DNA of 64,000 bases from Suilimivivens sp963618065 (GCA_963618065.1 CAVERH010000001.1:65329-129328); one strand, 5' to 3'; counted from the first letter of the stretch, positions 9,899-18,626 are shown. Notes: generated by a model from the letters alone, not told the origin. Made by a program: numbers and translations.

Positions 9899-10672
9899 TT
9901 ACATGCCTTCGCCGTCATCTTCTTCCGTTTCTTCCTCTTCCACATGAATACCGGTTACATCCTCTGCAAGTCCTGCGACATCCGCTTCATATGGCATCGT
10001 AATGGATCCGAACGGATTATCGGTTCCGGTAATTACAGACGAGAAGTCAGGCTGTACATAGGTCTTGTCCTCCTGTCCGGTAATGAAATACATATTTAAG
10101 TTTGCCACACAGGTAAGTAAGCCTGTGGTTTCATCATATGAAGCCGTAACTCCGACGATCTTTGTACGGTTCGTCTGAAGTGCCACAGTCTTCACATAAC
10201 GCTTCAATGCCTCATAGCTTGAAACAAACTGCATGCTGACCGGATTCCGGTAAAGCCCAAGCTGTACCGTCTCTCCGGTATCTACCGGCTCAGCCTCTTC
10301 GGATTCCTGTGTATAAAGCTCGAAGTCCACCGGCTCTGTTTCATCCATGGTAAGCGTAGCCACGGTCATCGGGGACAGTAATTCCTCCGTCAATGTCAGC
10401 ACAATGGCATCCTCTTCCTTTAACTCCACGGGAAACATCTGCAAAATGCCGTCCATCTCGGCTGCCATTTCCTGTGTCTTTGCCACATAAGTGTCCTTGT
10501 TATCCATCTTTCCTTGCAGATCTGCGATTTCCATTTCCAGAGAGCGGCTCTCTGCCTTTAAGGTATCCACCTTTTCCATAGTCGGCTGATAAACCCACAG
10601 GAATGCACAGAGGAAAGCGAGGACTCCTAAAAATCCAATGATTAAATAAATATCTCTCTTTGATACTTTCAT
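9899..10672 (-). CDS. pilO: PilO-like alignment subcomplex protein
   Basis: 257 aa. A short cytoplasmic N-terminus is followed by one membrane helix (about residues 9-27, LIIGFLGVLAFLCAFLWVY), a coiled-coil (about 30-70) and a periplasm-type ferredoxin-like domain. This architecture and the position directly after the pilMN fusion (13 bp gap) match PilO, which pairs with PilN to link the cytoplasmic PilM to the outer parts of the machine. The C-terminus is Glu/Asp-rich (VEEEETEEDDGEGM). Sequence conservation of PilO is low, so the call rests mainly on topology and gene order. ATG start with an AGGAGAA site. Confidence 0.8.
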   Translation of the reverse strand: MKVSKRDIYLIIGFLGVLAFLCAFLWVYQPTMEKVDTLKAESRSLEMEIADLQGKMDNKDTYVAKTQEMAAEMDGILQMFPVELKEEDAIVLTLTEELLSPMTVATLTMDETEPVDFELYTQESEEAEPVDTGETVQLGLYRNPVSMQFVSSYEALKRYVKTVALQTNRTKIVGVTASYDETTGLLTCVANLNMYFITGQEDKTYVQPDFSSVITGTDNPFGSITMPYEADVAGLAEDVTGIHVEEEETEEDDGEGM

Positions 10673-10684
10673 CGTTCTTCTCCT

Positions 10685-12415
10685 TTACTCTGCCTTTGCC
10701 ACTTCGTGGTTTTCTGTATCTTCCAGATTTTGCTGCATCGCTTCTTCATCGGCCATCCCATCCTCCGGCACTTCATCCAACGCCCGGTAGGATCCGACAA
10801 TCGTAAAGTTATAGGAAAGCACCGTGTCTTCTCCGTCTACCTCTGCAGTAATCGAGGATACCGACACCGTATCGGGAAGGAGGGAATCAAAGGTACGGAA
10901 CTGCTCAATCATCAACGCTGCCTCAGTCTTCGAGGATACCGACATGTTGATCGTTACCGTCTCCGCATCACTGGTAAAGGAAGTGATCACGGCATTGCTC
11001 GGCATCTTGCGTTCAAGCTCTTCCATAAACTCATATAAGTCATCATTCCGGTTGCGGGTCGCATCATACATCGCCGTCAGCCGGTCGTAAGCGGCTTTGG
11101 CACTCACATAATTATCATAAATCGGCTTGATTTCCTGAAGCTGTGCCAGCTGCTCCTGTTTAGTACGGTTCTCTGCCTTTGCCGCGACATAGGACACAAC
11201 CGAGACCACGCTCAGAATCACGGCAGCCAGTACGCCGACAGCAAAGACACCAACGGCAATCAGAATTCCGTTCACCTTGCCCTTACTCTTTGCAGTTCCT
11301 GCTGTACCGCCTTTGCTCTTTTCATTATCGGCTTTAAAGCCAAGTGGTGCAGCTGCCGCACCCACACAGGCAACATATTCACCGAAGAATTTTCCCTCAA
11401 AGCTCTTGTCCAGATTCCAGCCTTCTGCCTGACGTAAAATTTCGATCGGATAGTCAAGCTGCTGGGCTAAAAGCTTATGAATGCCTTTCATATTCGCACC
11501 AAGACCGGTTAACAGGATCTTTTCAATCGGTGTATTAGCATTATGGGAAACGTAATAATCCACAACCCGCGAAACTGCGCCAATCAGCGGAGCCAGTACA
11601 TCCGTCATGGATTCACAGAATTCCTGTTCCCTGGAGCCTTCTTCTTCACTTCCCTCGGGTACTTCGAATCCATCATTCAGTACTACGAAGGACTTCTTGG
11701 ATAAAAGCTCCATCGCCTGTTCCGGCGTCTCGATCCGGTTCTTCAAGGGAAGATCATAAGTAAGCTCCAACGCCTCCTGCACACCATAGGAAACACTCCG
11801 GATAAAGGAAATGGCCGACTGATTCACAACCAGTACCATGGTTGCGCCTTCTTCAATCTTCACGATCATCTGTGCTTTCTGTGCACATTCCTCCTTTACC
11901 ACCTGATAAATACTGTTTCCGGCATAATCAAGGGCTGCAAGCTCTAATTTCAGCGCTTTTGCCAGAGCATAATAGCCATCCAGAAGAGCCTGCGGCGCTG
12001 CCAGAACAAGAAGCTTATACTGCTGTCCGGATTTCGACTCTCCCACAACACCAAGCATACTGTATGCAAGCTGATACTGGCTTAGGTCTACCGGGAAATA
12101 ATCGGATGCATTCGCATTAACAACATCCATGATCCTGTTTTCCTTGACAAAGGGAATCGTAACCTCGCGACTGGCAATCTTTGTAGAAGTCAGGGTAAAT
12201 ACCACCTGCTTCGATTTCATACTGTGTTCGGCAAGAGCTTCTCTCAAAGCTGTCACAAAGCTTTCATTTAAGTTTAGAATACCATCATTGATCATTCCCT
12301 CCGGTGTCGGCAGGGAAAAATACCCGTACACCTTATGGTTTTTTGATTTATAATCAACCTCACATACTCTTGTCAGTGAATAACCGATTTCTATACTGAT
12401 TACTTTACCAGCCAC
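10685..12415 (-). CDS. pilMN: PilM-PilN fusion protein
   Basis: 576 aa, GTG start with AGGAGGAAA upstream. Residues 1 to about 355 are PilM: an actin-like ATPase fold opening with KVISIEIGYSLTRVCEV and containing ILLTGLGANMKGIHKLL. After a Lys/Gly/Ser-rich linker there is a membrane helix (about 385-410, AVGVFAVGVLAAVILSVV), a coiled coil and a PilN-like domain (PSNAVITSFTSDAETVTI). In most bacteria PilM and PilN are separate and bind through the short PilN N-terminus; a pilMN fusion is also known in Clostridioides difficile. It forms the inner platform for the assembly ATPases. It follows pilD across a 254-bp gap holding a dispersed repeat. Confidence 0.88.
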   Translation of the reverse strand: MAGKVISIEIGYSLTRVCEVDYKSKNHKVYGYFSLPTPEGMINDGILNLNESFVTALREALAEHSMKSKQVVFTLTSTKIASREVTIPFVKENRIMDVVNANASDYFPVDLSQYQLAYSMLGVVGESKSGQQYKLLVLAAPQALLDGYYALAKALKLELAALDYAGNSIYQVVKEECAQKAQMIVKIEEGATMVLVVNQSAISFIRSVSYGVQEALELTYDLPLKNRIETPEQAMELLSKKSFVVLNDGFEVPEGSEEEGSREQEFCESMTDVLAPLIGAVSRVVDYYVSHNANTPIEKILLTGLGANMKGIHKLLAQQLDYPIEILRQAEGWNLDKSFEGKFFGEYVACVGAAAAPLGFKADNEKSKGGTAGTAKSKGKVNGILIAVGVFAVGVLAAVILSVVSVVSYVAAKAENRTKQEQLAQLQEIKPIYDNYVSAKAAYDRLTAMYDATRNRNDDLYEFMEELERKMPSNAVITSFTSDAETVTINMSVSSKTEAALMIEQFRTFDSLLPDTVSVSSITAEVDGEDTVLSYNFTIVGSYRALDEVPEDGMADEEAMQQNLEDTENHEVAKAE

Positions 12416-12445
12416 GAATCGTTTCCTCCTTTATTTAAAATGTTG

Positions 12446-12600
12446 GTAACTATTCAGAACCCCATTCGTAAAACCGTTGCTGACGCAACTCGAGTTTTAC
12501 TCATGTGGTTACTTCGTCATATAAATCATGGCGTATGTCCGCTTGAATGCAAGCATTCATCGTCCATATTGCCATAATTTGCATGGCTCTGAATAGTTAC
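12446..12600. repeat. Dispersed inverted-repeat element, copy 1 (155 bp)
   Basis: The ends GTAACTATTCAGAACC (12446) and GGCTCTGAATAGTTAC (to 12600) are inverted with one mismatch. The interior has smaller palindromes. It fills most of the gap between pilD and pilMN. Related copies are at 27091-27148, 34266-34398, 55834-55966 and 59516-59632. No ORF or transposase is inside. Confidence 0.7.
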
Positions 12601-12669
12601 AAATGTTGTCCTTCTATATGTAAGAAACCTGCCGGGATTACCAAGCAGGCAAAATATTCTATCTTCAAA

Positions 12670-13428
12670 TTAAAATCCCAGTAGTCCAAGATACCACCGG
12701 ATCATGGTATTTCCCCACAAAACTGCGAGGAGAACTCCTAAGGAAAGGTACGGTCCCATCGCCAGAACCCGGTCTGCACCGAACGCTTTCATCCGGATAA
12801 CATGAATCACAGATCCCAAAATGCATCCAAGGAAAAATGCCAGCAGGATCAGCTTCCAGCCAAGTAACAGTCCGCAGACTGCCATCAGCTTCACATCGCC
12901 TCCACCGATTGCTCTTCCTTTGGAGGCATAATACAGAATAGCGAGTACAACGCTCACACTTAAAAATCCAATCACATAATCCGGCACGTGGCTAAAGTCT
13001 GTTGCTACGCGGACAATTCCGAGAATAAGAATAAAAATATTGATTCCAAGGGGAATCTCAAAGGTTCTGAAATCAATCACGCTGATTACCAGAAGCGCAG
13101 AAACCAACAGACAATACAATACAGAAGTAATTGTCATTCCATGAATCCACATAATCATGACATAAAGAATCCCGTTTGCCGCTTCGATGAGCGGATACTG
13201 CATGGAAAGCTTCGCATGGCACTTCCGGCATCTGCCCCGCAGAAATAAGTAACTGAATACCGGAAACATATCATACCACTTGAGCTGATAACCGCAGGAC
13301 ATGCAGTGTGACCGTGTCTTCACGATATCTTCATGGTTCGGAATGCGGTAAATGCAGACATTTAAGAAGCTGCCAATCACGATTCCGAAAAGAAATATGA
13401 GGATATAAAATAAGAGTTCTACGAGCAT
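12670..13428 (-). CDS. pilD: Prepilin peptidase / N-methyltransferase
   Basis: 252 aa, A24-family membrane aspartyl protease that removes prepilin leaders and methylates the new N-terminus. Visible features are the N-terminal domain with two CxxC pairs (Cys42/Cys45 and Cys67/Cys70, HCMSC and CRKC), then about seven membrane helices. The catalytic aspartates are Asp119 in VIDFRTFEIP and Asp178 in GGGDVKLM. Length is normal. ATG start with AAGGAT about 8 nt upstream. It lies inside the pilus locus between pilA and pilMN and should process all five prepilin-like proteins encoded here. Confidence 0.95.
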   Translation of the reverse strand: MLVELLFYILIFLFGIVIGSFLNVCIYRIPNHEDIVKTRSHCMSCGYQLKWYDMFPVFSYLFLRGRCRKCHAKLSMQYPLIEAANGILYVMIMWIHGMTITSVLYCLLVSALLVISVIDFRTFEIPLGINIFILILGIVRVATDFSHVPDYVIGFLSVSVVLAILYYASKGRAIGGGDVKLMAVCGLLLGWKLILLAFFLGCILGSVIHVIRMKAFGADRVLAMGPYLSLGVLLAVLWGNTMIRWYLGLLGF

Positions 13429-13754
13429 AGGGGATATCCTTGTCCATAAATGATGTTTGTATGGAAGCTGTTATTGCATAATTTTCGATCTTTTTTATTC
13501 TTCTCAAACCCACAATTCTCCTGCGGCATATACCGCAGGAGTCCTTGTGGCACTTCCATCCATTCTGATCACAGAATCGCACGCTCTCGCTTCATAAAGG
13601 TCGTAGGGAACACGAGCGATCAAGGGATCGTCGAAACCGACGACCTTAAGGCTCTGCTGTGACGAGAGGAGGGGGAAGGAGTTTTTTGTTTTGGGTGTCC
13701 ATATCGGATGTAGGGTTGAGCCACATGAGATGTGGACGGGCAATCGCTGGGGTG
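13429..13754. other. pilA-pilD intergenic region with a doubtful 79-codon ORF and hairpin
   Basis: This 326-bp gap contains a minus-strand frame (13504-13743) whose product includes VVGFDDPLIARVPYDLYEA and ends AAGELWV. It has no clear ribosome site, and I recognise no family. A 9-bp GC-rich hairpin, CTCCTGCGG/CCGCAGGAG (13518-13526 with 13533-13541), lies inside it. The sequence is more GC-rich than pilA. It may be an intergenic repeat or gene remnant rather than a gene. Confidence 0.35.
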
Positions 13755-14234
13755 TTATTTGGTCATTGCGGTTGCAAATGCATCCGATTGATCACTAGTG
13801 TAAGTAATTGTAATAGATCCGTTAGTTTCAACAACACCATTAATTTCATAATAAGTCCATGCATTTTTACTCTTACACTTTGTTTTAGCAATATCTATAG
13901 CTGCTTCGCTCAAGGCACTATTCACTGCGTTAGATCCATCCTGACTATTTGATCCTTTTGAAACCGTTCCATTTGTGGCGTCAACTTTAATTTTGAATGA
14001 ATCTCCACTCTTAAACGCTGTAGTTTCATCCTCACCAGCATTCGGATCAGCTGCCCAAACCTGACATGCAGTTACAATAGCTGTTGCATTGGATACATCT
14101 GTTGAATTTCTGGATCTCTCAACATACTTTAAGTACTGAGGAGCAAGAACTACAACGAGTACCGCCATAATGGCAATAACGATGATTAACTCAACAAGTG
14201 AAAAACCTTTGTCATTCATTTTTTCCTTTTTCAT
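13755..14234 (-). CDS. pilA: Major type IV pilin
   Basis: 159 aa. The leader ends at Gly10, followed by FSLVELIIVIAIMAVLVVV with Glu at +5 and then LAPQYLKYVERSRNSTDVSNA, the classical pilin N-terminal helix. The small globular domain has Cys in TACQVW and TKCKSK that could form a disulfide. Size, strong AGGAG site and single short pilin domain make it the best candidate for the main shaft subunit; the other four pilin-like proteins are larger or look like minor pilins. It lies after pilC, separated by 369 bp holding a 183-bp palindromic element and an A/T-flanked hairpin, so it may be transcribed or stabilised separately from pilB-pilC. A possible promoter (TAAACA-18-TAATAT near 14343-14372) is weak. 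Confidence 0.9.
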   Translation of the reverse strand: MKKEKMNDKGFSLVELIIVIAIMAVLVVVLAPQYLKYVERSRNSTDVSNATAIVTACQVWAADPNAGEDETTAFKSGDSFKIKVDATNGTVSKGSNSQDGSNAVNSALSEAAIDIAKTKCKSKNAWTYYEINGVVETNGSITITYTSDQSDAFATAMTK

Positions 14235-14294
14235 AAGAATTCTCCTTTGTTTGTTAATTTGTAACTATTCAAAGCGTTACGTTAATGTTTATCT

Positions 14295-14329
14295 AAAAAG
14301 TGATTGTCCCTACGATGCAGTCACTTTTT
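14295..14329. terminator. Terminator-like hairpin upstream of pilA
   Basis: AAAAAGTGA (14295-14303) pairs with TCACTTTTT (14321-14329), and the stem can extend by further pairs. A-runs and T-runs flank it on both strands. It can end transcripts coming from pilC, or act as a 5' leader structure of pilA if pilA starts further upstream. Confidence 0.5.
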
Positions 14330-14426
14330 ATTCAAGTTGTATATATTATCGGCACGTTTACGGAATTGTTTACATATTTTTCACATATTTTTGACTTATA
14401 ATGCCATCATAGAGTGTCTGTGAATA

Positions 14427-14609
14427 CTCTGATACCAGCTTCCCACAACATTCATAAGGCACGGCTGCTTCGCAGCCTCCCGCCGTTTCACGGCTCAGCC
14501 TTATTTCATCTTGTGGGCGCTTCGCGCATGGCATTTTCCCAACACCGGAATTTGTGTGCAAGCACCCAATCCGGTATTGAAAAATGCCATGGCTAAGCTG
14601 GTATCAGAG
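14427..14609. repeat. 183-bp nested palindromic element after pilC
   Basis: The outer arms CTCTGATACCAGCTT (14427-14441) and AAGCTGGTATCAGAG (14595-14609) are a perfect 15-bp inverted repeat, and the right arm covers the pilC stop codon. Inside are a second inverted pair ATGGCATTTT/AAAATGCCAT (14528-14537 with 14581-14590) and smaller hairpins such as CTGCTTCGCAG. It could fold into a large structure in the pilC-pilA transcript. The organisation resembles, but the ends differ from, the GTAACTATTCAG family. Confidence 0.65.
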
Positions 14610-15818
14610 GTTATCCAATGCCGCATACATATTAACCATGGGAAGCATGACGGCGGCAAGAAGGATGCCGACGATGCCGGCGAGGATGATAATGATCATC
14701 GGTTCCATGGCAGCCATTAAGGACTGGACAGCCATTTCTACTTCTTCCTCGTAATAGTCTGCCAGCTTGTTCAGCATTTCTTCTGTGGAGCCGGCTTCTT
14801 CACCGATTCGTACCATATGATATACCATCGGTGGGAAGAGTCCGCAGGTCTGTAACGGCTGGGATAAAGGAACACCGACCATCAACTGTTCGAGTGCGTC
14901 CTTTAAGGCTTCTTTATACCAGATATTCCCCATGGTATCAGCTACAATATCTACTGCTTCCGTGAGTGGAACACCTGCGGTAAGCAGGGTGCTTAAGGTA
15001 CGTGCCATCTGGGAAGACGCATTCTTCATTACCAGATTTTTCGTCATCGGGAGCTTAAGTGCCAGTCTGCCTAAAATGTGCTTGCCGGATAAGGTCTTTT
15101 TCCACATACTGAATGCCACAGCAATCGCAATCACCACCGGGACAATGATAAACCAGTAATTTTTAATAAAGTTGCTGAGTCCTACAACGGCAAGGGTGAT
15201 TGCAGGAAGCTCTGCATCCAGTTCTTCAAACATGTCTGTATATCGCGGAATAACAAATACCAGCATGACTACAACAACCCCTACGGCTACGCAGGCAACC
15301 ACAATCGGGTAGATCATGGCTTTCTTTATCAATGCCTGTGTCTTTGCTGATTTTTCGAACTGGATTGCCATACGTTCCATGGAAATTTCCAGACTGCCGG
15401 ATGCCTCACCGGCTCTTGCCATCTGGATCAAAAGCTCCGGAAACGCCTTCGGATGCTTTGCCATGGAATCTGCAAAGCTTTCACCCTTTTCCACATCGGC
15501 ACGTACTGCCATGAGAGACTTCTGCAAAAGCTTATTTTCTGTCTGCTCTGCCAACATATTCAAGGCTTCGATGATGCTGACACCGGCACGTACGATACTT
15601 GCAAACTGTCGGCAGAATACGGCAAGATCTCTGGCTGCCGGCTTCTTGTCAAAGCTGAAGCTGATGTCCCGTGTCAGGGTATTCTGCTGCTTGACCTCCA
15701 GAACGATAAGTCCCTGCTGTTTCAGTTCTCTCGTCAAGGCTTCCTGTGTGTCGGCATCCTTGCTGCCTTTGATTTCTTTTCCTGTTTTGTCTATCGCCAC
15801 ATAGCCCCAGTTGGCCAT
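14604..15818 (-). CDS. pilC: Type IV pilus inner-membrane platform protein
   Basis: 404 aa from ATG 15818, chosen because GGGAGGAA lies just upstream and the product then starts MANWGYVAIDKTGK as in the family; a frame start nine codons earlier would overlap pilB. Two GspF/PilC domains are visible: one with FCRQFASIVRAGVSIIEAL and MARAGEASGSLE, a second with ARTLSTLLTAGVPLTEAV and IGEEAGSTEEML, each followed by membrane helices (about 170-200, 215-240, 370-400). PilC couples the PilB and PilT motors to pilin addition and removal. The gap to pilB is 16 bp, so the two are co-transcribed. Confidence 0.95.
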   Translation of the reverse strand: MANWGYVAIDKTGKEIKGSKDADTQEALTRELKQQGLIVLEVKQQNTLTRDISFSFDKKPAARDLAVFCRQFASIVRAGVSIIEALNMLAEQTENKLLQKSLMAVRADVEKGESFADSMAKHPKAFPELLIQMARAGEASGSLEISMERMAIQFEKSAKTQALIKKAMIYPIVVACVAVGVVVVMLVFVIPRYTDMFEELDAELPAITLAVVGLSNFIKNYWFIIVPVVIAIAVAFSMWKKTLSGKHILGRLALKLPMTKNLVMKNASSQMARTLSTLLTAGVPLTEAVDIVADTMGNIWYKEALKDALEQLMVGVPLSQPLQTCGLFPPMVYHMVRIGEEAGSTEEMLNKLADYYEEEVEMAVQSLMAAMEPMIIIILAGIVGILLAAVMLPMVNMYAALDNL

Positions 15819-15834
15819 TGTCGTTCCTCCCATT

Positions 15835-17565
15835 CTACAAATCAAAAGATACTCTCATCATTTCCTGTACGGATGTTGTGCCTTCCAAGACAAGCTCGGT
15901 AGCGCTCATACGCAGGGTATGCATGCCGTCCTTCAGCGCCTGTTCTTTGATATCCTCCACTTCTCCGCCTTTACTGATGATGTGCTTCAGCTGCGGAGTC
16001 ACTTCCATAATTTCATATACACCGATTCGTCCACGAAAGCCTGTGCCGTCACATTTCGGACAGCCGCACGGCTCATAGACAGTCAGCTCTTCGCCCGGTC
16101 TACGCATCAGCATTTCAAGGTCTTCGGCGTCGGCTTTCTTTGCTCTCTTACAATCGGGACAAAGGCGTCGCACCAGACGCTGCGCAATAACGCCGACCGT
16201 AGAGTCTGCAATCAGGTATGGCTCAATCCCCATATCCACCAGACGGGTAATCGTGCTGGCTGCAGAGTTCGTATGCAGTGTAGATACTACAAGGTGTCCG
16301 GTGATGGATGCCTGTACGGCGATGGAGGCTGTCTCCTGGTCTCGGATTTCTCCGATCATAATGATGTCCGGATCCTGTCGCAGAATGGAACGCAGTGCCG
16401 ATGCAAAGGTCAGATCTGCTTTATTATTGACCTGCACCTGGTTGATTCCGTCAATATTGGCTTCTACCGGATCTTCTACGGTGATGATGTTTACGTCCTC
16501 TTTATTTAACTCACTAAGCGCAGTATAAAGCGTTGTGGACTTACCACTACCGGTAGGTCCAGTAACAAGCAGAATACCATGCGGATTTTTCAAAATATGA
16601 TCAAACTTCTGCAGATCATACTGTTTTAAGCCAAGCTGGCTCTTTTCCCTGGTCAGTGCATTCTTAGAGGTAAGTCGCATAACAATCTTCTCGCCATATA
16701 CCGTAGGCAGGATAGATACACGAATATCGAATTCGCGCCGATCCACCACCTGCGTGATTCGACCGTCCTGCGGTTTGCGCTTCTCGGAAATGTCCATGCC
16801 TCCGATGATCTTGATACGTGCAACCAATGCCGGCAAAAGACTGATGTTGTAGGTTGCTTTCTCATACAGGGCTCCGTCGATACGGTAACGCACCCGAACC
16901 TGCTTTTCCATCGGCTCAATATGAATATCGGATGCACGCTGGCGCACGGCCTGCTCGATCATCGTTTTTACCAGCTGAACGATCGGGGAATTGTTGATAT
17001 CGTCGCTGTAGATATCCTCCTGCTCTGCCATCTGGCTGGTCTTTTCTTTCACGTACTCTTCGAGTGCAGAATTGACCTCGGCCTGTCCGTAATAGCGATC
17101 CAGTGCCAGCATAACATCCCGCGATGTCGCCACGACCGGCTCCACCTGCAGATTCGTGATGATATTGATATCATCCATGGCAGCCATATTCATAGGGTCT
17201 GACATTGCCACGCGCAGTACATTCATTCCCGACCTCGAGTATTCAAACGGGATCATCTTATGCTTCTTTAAAATGTTCGGAGGTACCAGCTTGAGGATTT
17301 CTTCATCAATGGAGACATCCTGCAGGTCAACCATTTCGTAACCCAGCTGGCTGCTCAAAGCCTTCGCAATATTCTCTTCTGTGGTAATTCCCTCATCAAC
17401 GAGAGTTTCTCCCAGCTTACGTCCGGAGCCCTTCTGTAACTCAAGACCCTTCTGTAACTGTTCAGCAGTAATAACACCACTGTTCACCAGTACATCACCC
17501 AGACGAAGCTTTTTTCTGTTAAAATCCATAGCGTATTCGTTCCCAGAGTAATTTATGATTTTCAT
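15835..17565 (-). CDS. pilB: Type IV pilus extension ATPase
   Basis: 576 aa GspE/PilB ATPase. An N-terminal MshEN-type region (LRLGDVLVNSGVI, KLGETLVDEGI) is followed by the ATPase core with Walker A GPTGSGKST at 336-344, an Asp-box region, Walker B around 401-408 (IIMIGEIRD) and the His box. The zinc site of extension ATPases is present: CPDC at 469-472 and CGCPKC at 500-505, which separates it from PilT. Start at ATG 17565 is uncertain; the ATG 12 codons later (MDFNRKKLRLGD) is an alternative, and neither has a strong ribosome site. MshEN domains in this family can bind c-di-GMP (family knowledge, not shown here). First gene of the pilus operon, with its promoter at 17649-17677. Confidence 0.95.
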   Translation of the reverse strand: MKIINYSGNEYAMDFNRKKLRLGDVLVNSGVITAEQLQKGLELQKGSGRKLGETLVDEGITTEENIAKALSSQLGYEMVDLQDVSIDEEILKLVPPNILKKHKMIPFEYSRSGMNVLRVAMSDPMNMAAMDDINIITNLQVEPVVATSRDVMLALDRYYGQAEVNSALEEYVKEKTSQMAEQEDIYSDDINNSPIVQLVKTMIEQAVRQRASDIHIEPMEKQVRVRYRIDGALYEKATYNISLLPALVARIKIIGGMDISEKRKPQDGRITQVVDRREFDIRVSILPTVYGEKIVMRLTSKNALTREKSQLGLKQYDLQKFDHILKNPHGILLVTGPTGSGKSTTLYTALSELNKEDVNIITVEDPVEANIDGINQVQVNNKADLTFASALRSILRQDPDIIMIGEIRDQETASIAVQASITGHLVVSTLHTNSAASTITRLVDMGIEPYLIADSTVGVIAQRLVRRLCPDCKRAKKADAEDLEMLMRRPGEELTVYEPCGCPKCDGTGFRGRIGVYEIMEVTPQLKHIISKGGEVEDIKEQALKDGMHTLRMSATELVLEGTTSVQEMMRVSFDL

Positions 17566-17648
17566 ATTCCATCCGGCGGCATATACCAGCCTTCAGAGAT
17601 CTGTTTCATTTAAGAATGTGTGACAAATGCACGATGTCCACGCACAAT

Positions 17649-17677
17649 ATTTTACACTTTCCGACATGAGATTGCAA
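17649..17677 (-). promoter_or_regulatory. Sigma-A promoter of pilB-pilC
   Basis: On the minus strand TTGCAA (17672-17677), a 17-bp spacer and TAAAAT (17649-17654). The start would be near 17642, giving a leader of about 76 nt before pilB. Confidence 0.6.
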
Positions 17678-17697
17678 CCCAAAACGGGAAGATATCT

Positions 17698-17732
17698 AAA
17701 GAAAAATAGGAAATTGGTATCACTTTCCAATT
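17698..17732 (-). terminator. Possible terminator of the Rpn gene
   Basis: AATTGG (17712-17717) and CCAATT (17727-17732) form a 6-bp stem overlapping the stop codon, followed on the minus strand by TCCTATTTTTC. The stem is short, so the call is tentative. Confidence 0.4.
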
Positions 17733-18549
17733 AATTGATTTTTTCTGCTTGAAGTGCTTTCATATATTCAGCCTTAGTATACCCCATATCCATAATCTCT
17801 TCCATGCTCAGTCCTTTTCTCTGCATGCGCTGAATCGCGTCAAGTTTGCCAAGCCCTATACCTGTCTTTTCACCTAATCTCTTACCATATTCCACTCCCT
17901 CTTTGTACTTCTCCCTCTGCAGCATTTCAAATGTCATATATTCTGTCCTCCATTTCTCATGCTTTCTGGCTTTTCGGACTTCCTCATCAATTTGGGCAGC
18001 GAGTTTTCCCTGTATCCTGCGTCCTGCAATATAATCCAGAAAATCCCTTAATTCCGGGGTCAGCTTTGATGTATCTCCCTCGGCATTTAAAAATACCTTC
18101 ACCGTTCCATCCTCAAGGCATAAGCCTTCCACTTCACGGCACCGGTTCTCGAAGGTATACACGCAGGCATTCCTTCCAAAGAGATCATAGGTACAGATAA
18201 AAATCACATAGGATTCCTTCAGTTCCTCATAATCCGCTCCCCGTTCAATCAGATTCAGATCGATCATTCCCTGATAATATCTTGATCTTTTCGGAAGATT
18301 TTTCTTACGAGCCGCCTGCATTTCCAGATCATATACGGTGTGCCCATCTTCCAAATAAACATCCAGCCGCACTCCTTTTCCTTCCGCGGTCATTTCGATC
18401 TGCTTCTGCCAATCGTGATATACAATTTTCCTGATCTTCTTCCCCAGAATTACTTCCAGCAGTTCCCTGCAAAGCGGTTCGTTATTATATAAAATTTTAC
18501 AGAATATGAAATCGTCCGTAAAATCAAGCTCCTCATATCTTTTGCTCAT
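17731..18549 (-). CDS. Rpn-family recombination-promoting nuclease / putative transposase
   Basis: 272 aa. The N-terminus (LDFTDDFIFCKILYNNEPLC) and the PD-(D/E)XK nuclease pattern RLDVYLEDGHTVYDLEMQ, with Asp63, Glu76 and Gln78, place it in the Rpn/PF12784 family. Members are DNA endonucleases that stimulate RecA-independent recombination or act in phage defence, and are often mislabelled as transposases; no inverted repeats or target duplication are seen here. The C-terminus is rich in Lys, Glu and Gly (EYGKRLGEKTGIGLGKLD), usual for the family. It is a single-gene unit between pilB and dprA with its own promoter and an AAAGGATTATG start region. Confidence 0.85.
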   Translation of the reverse strand: MSKRYEELDFTDDFIFCKILYNNEPLCRELLEVILGKKIRKIVYHDWQKQIEMTAEGKGVRLDVYLEDGHTVYDLEMQAARKKNLPKRSRYYQGMIDLNLIERGADYEELKESYVIFICTYDLFGRNACVYTFENRCREVEGLCLEDGTVKVFLNAEGDTSKLTPELRDFLDYIAGRRIQGKLAAQIDEEVRKARKHEKWRTEYMTFEMLQREKYKEGVEYGKRLGEKTGIGLGKLDAIQRMQRKGLSMEEIMDMGYTKAEYMKALQAEKIN

Positions 18550-18596
18550 TCATAATCCTTTCTCTGTGGTATCAGAGAAAGCTGAGGATTGATTAT

Positions 18597-18626
18597 ATTA
18601 TACTCCACGTCGTGGTGTTCGTGCAA
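18597..18626 (-). promoter_or_regulatory. Promoter of the Rpn gene with palindrome in the spacer
   Basis: On the minus strand TTGCAC (18621-18626), an 18-bp spacer and TATAAT (18597-18602). The spacer contains the perfect palindrome CCACG-T-CGTGG (18605-18615), well placed to be a repressor site. Confidence 0.55.

Noticed and set aside
14235..14603. Possible c-di-GMP riboswitch upstream of pilA, by analogy with C. difficile
   Set aside because: The conserved GEMM-I core sequences are not present; only simple hairpins and a palindrome are seen.
15316..16509. Long plus-strand frames of 160-230 codons opposite pilC and pilB
   Set aside because: They lie fully inside well-supported genes on the other strand and show no family features.
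17731..18549. Insertion sequence around the Rpn gene
   Set aside because: No terminal inverted repeats or target duplications flank it; Rpn proteins are nucleases commonly mislabelled as transposases.
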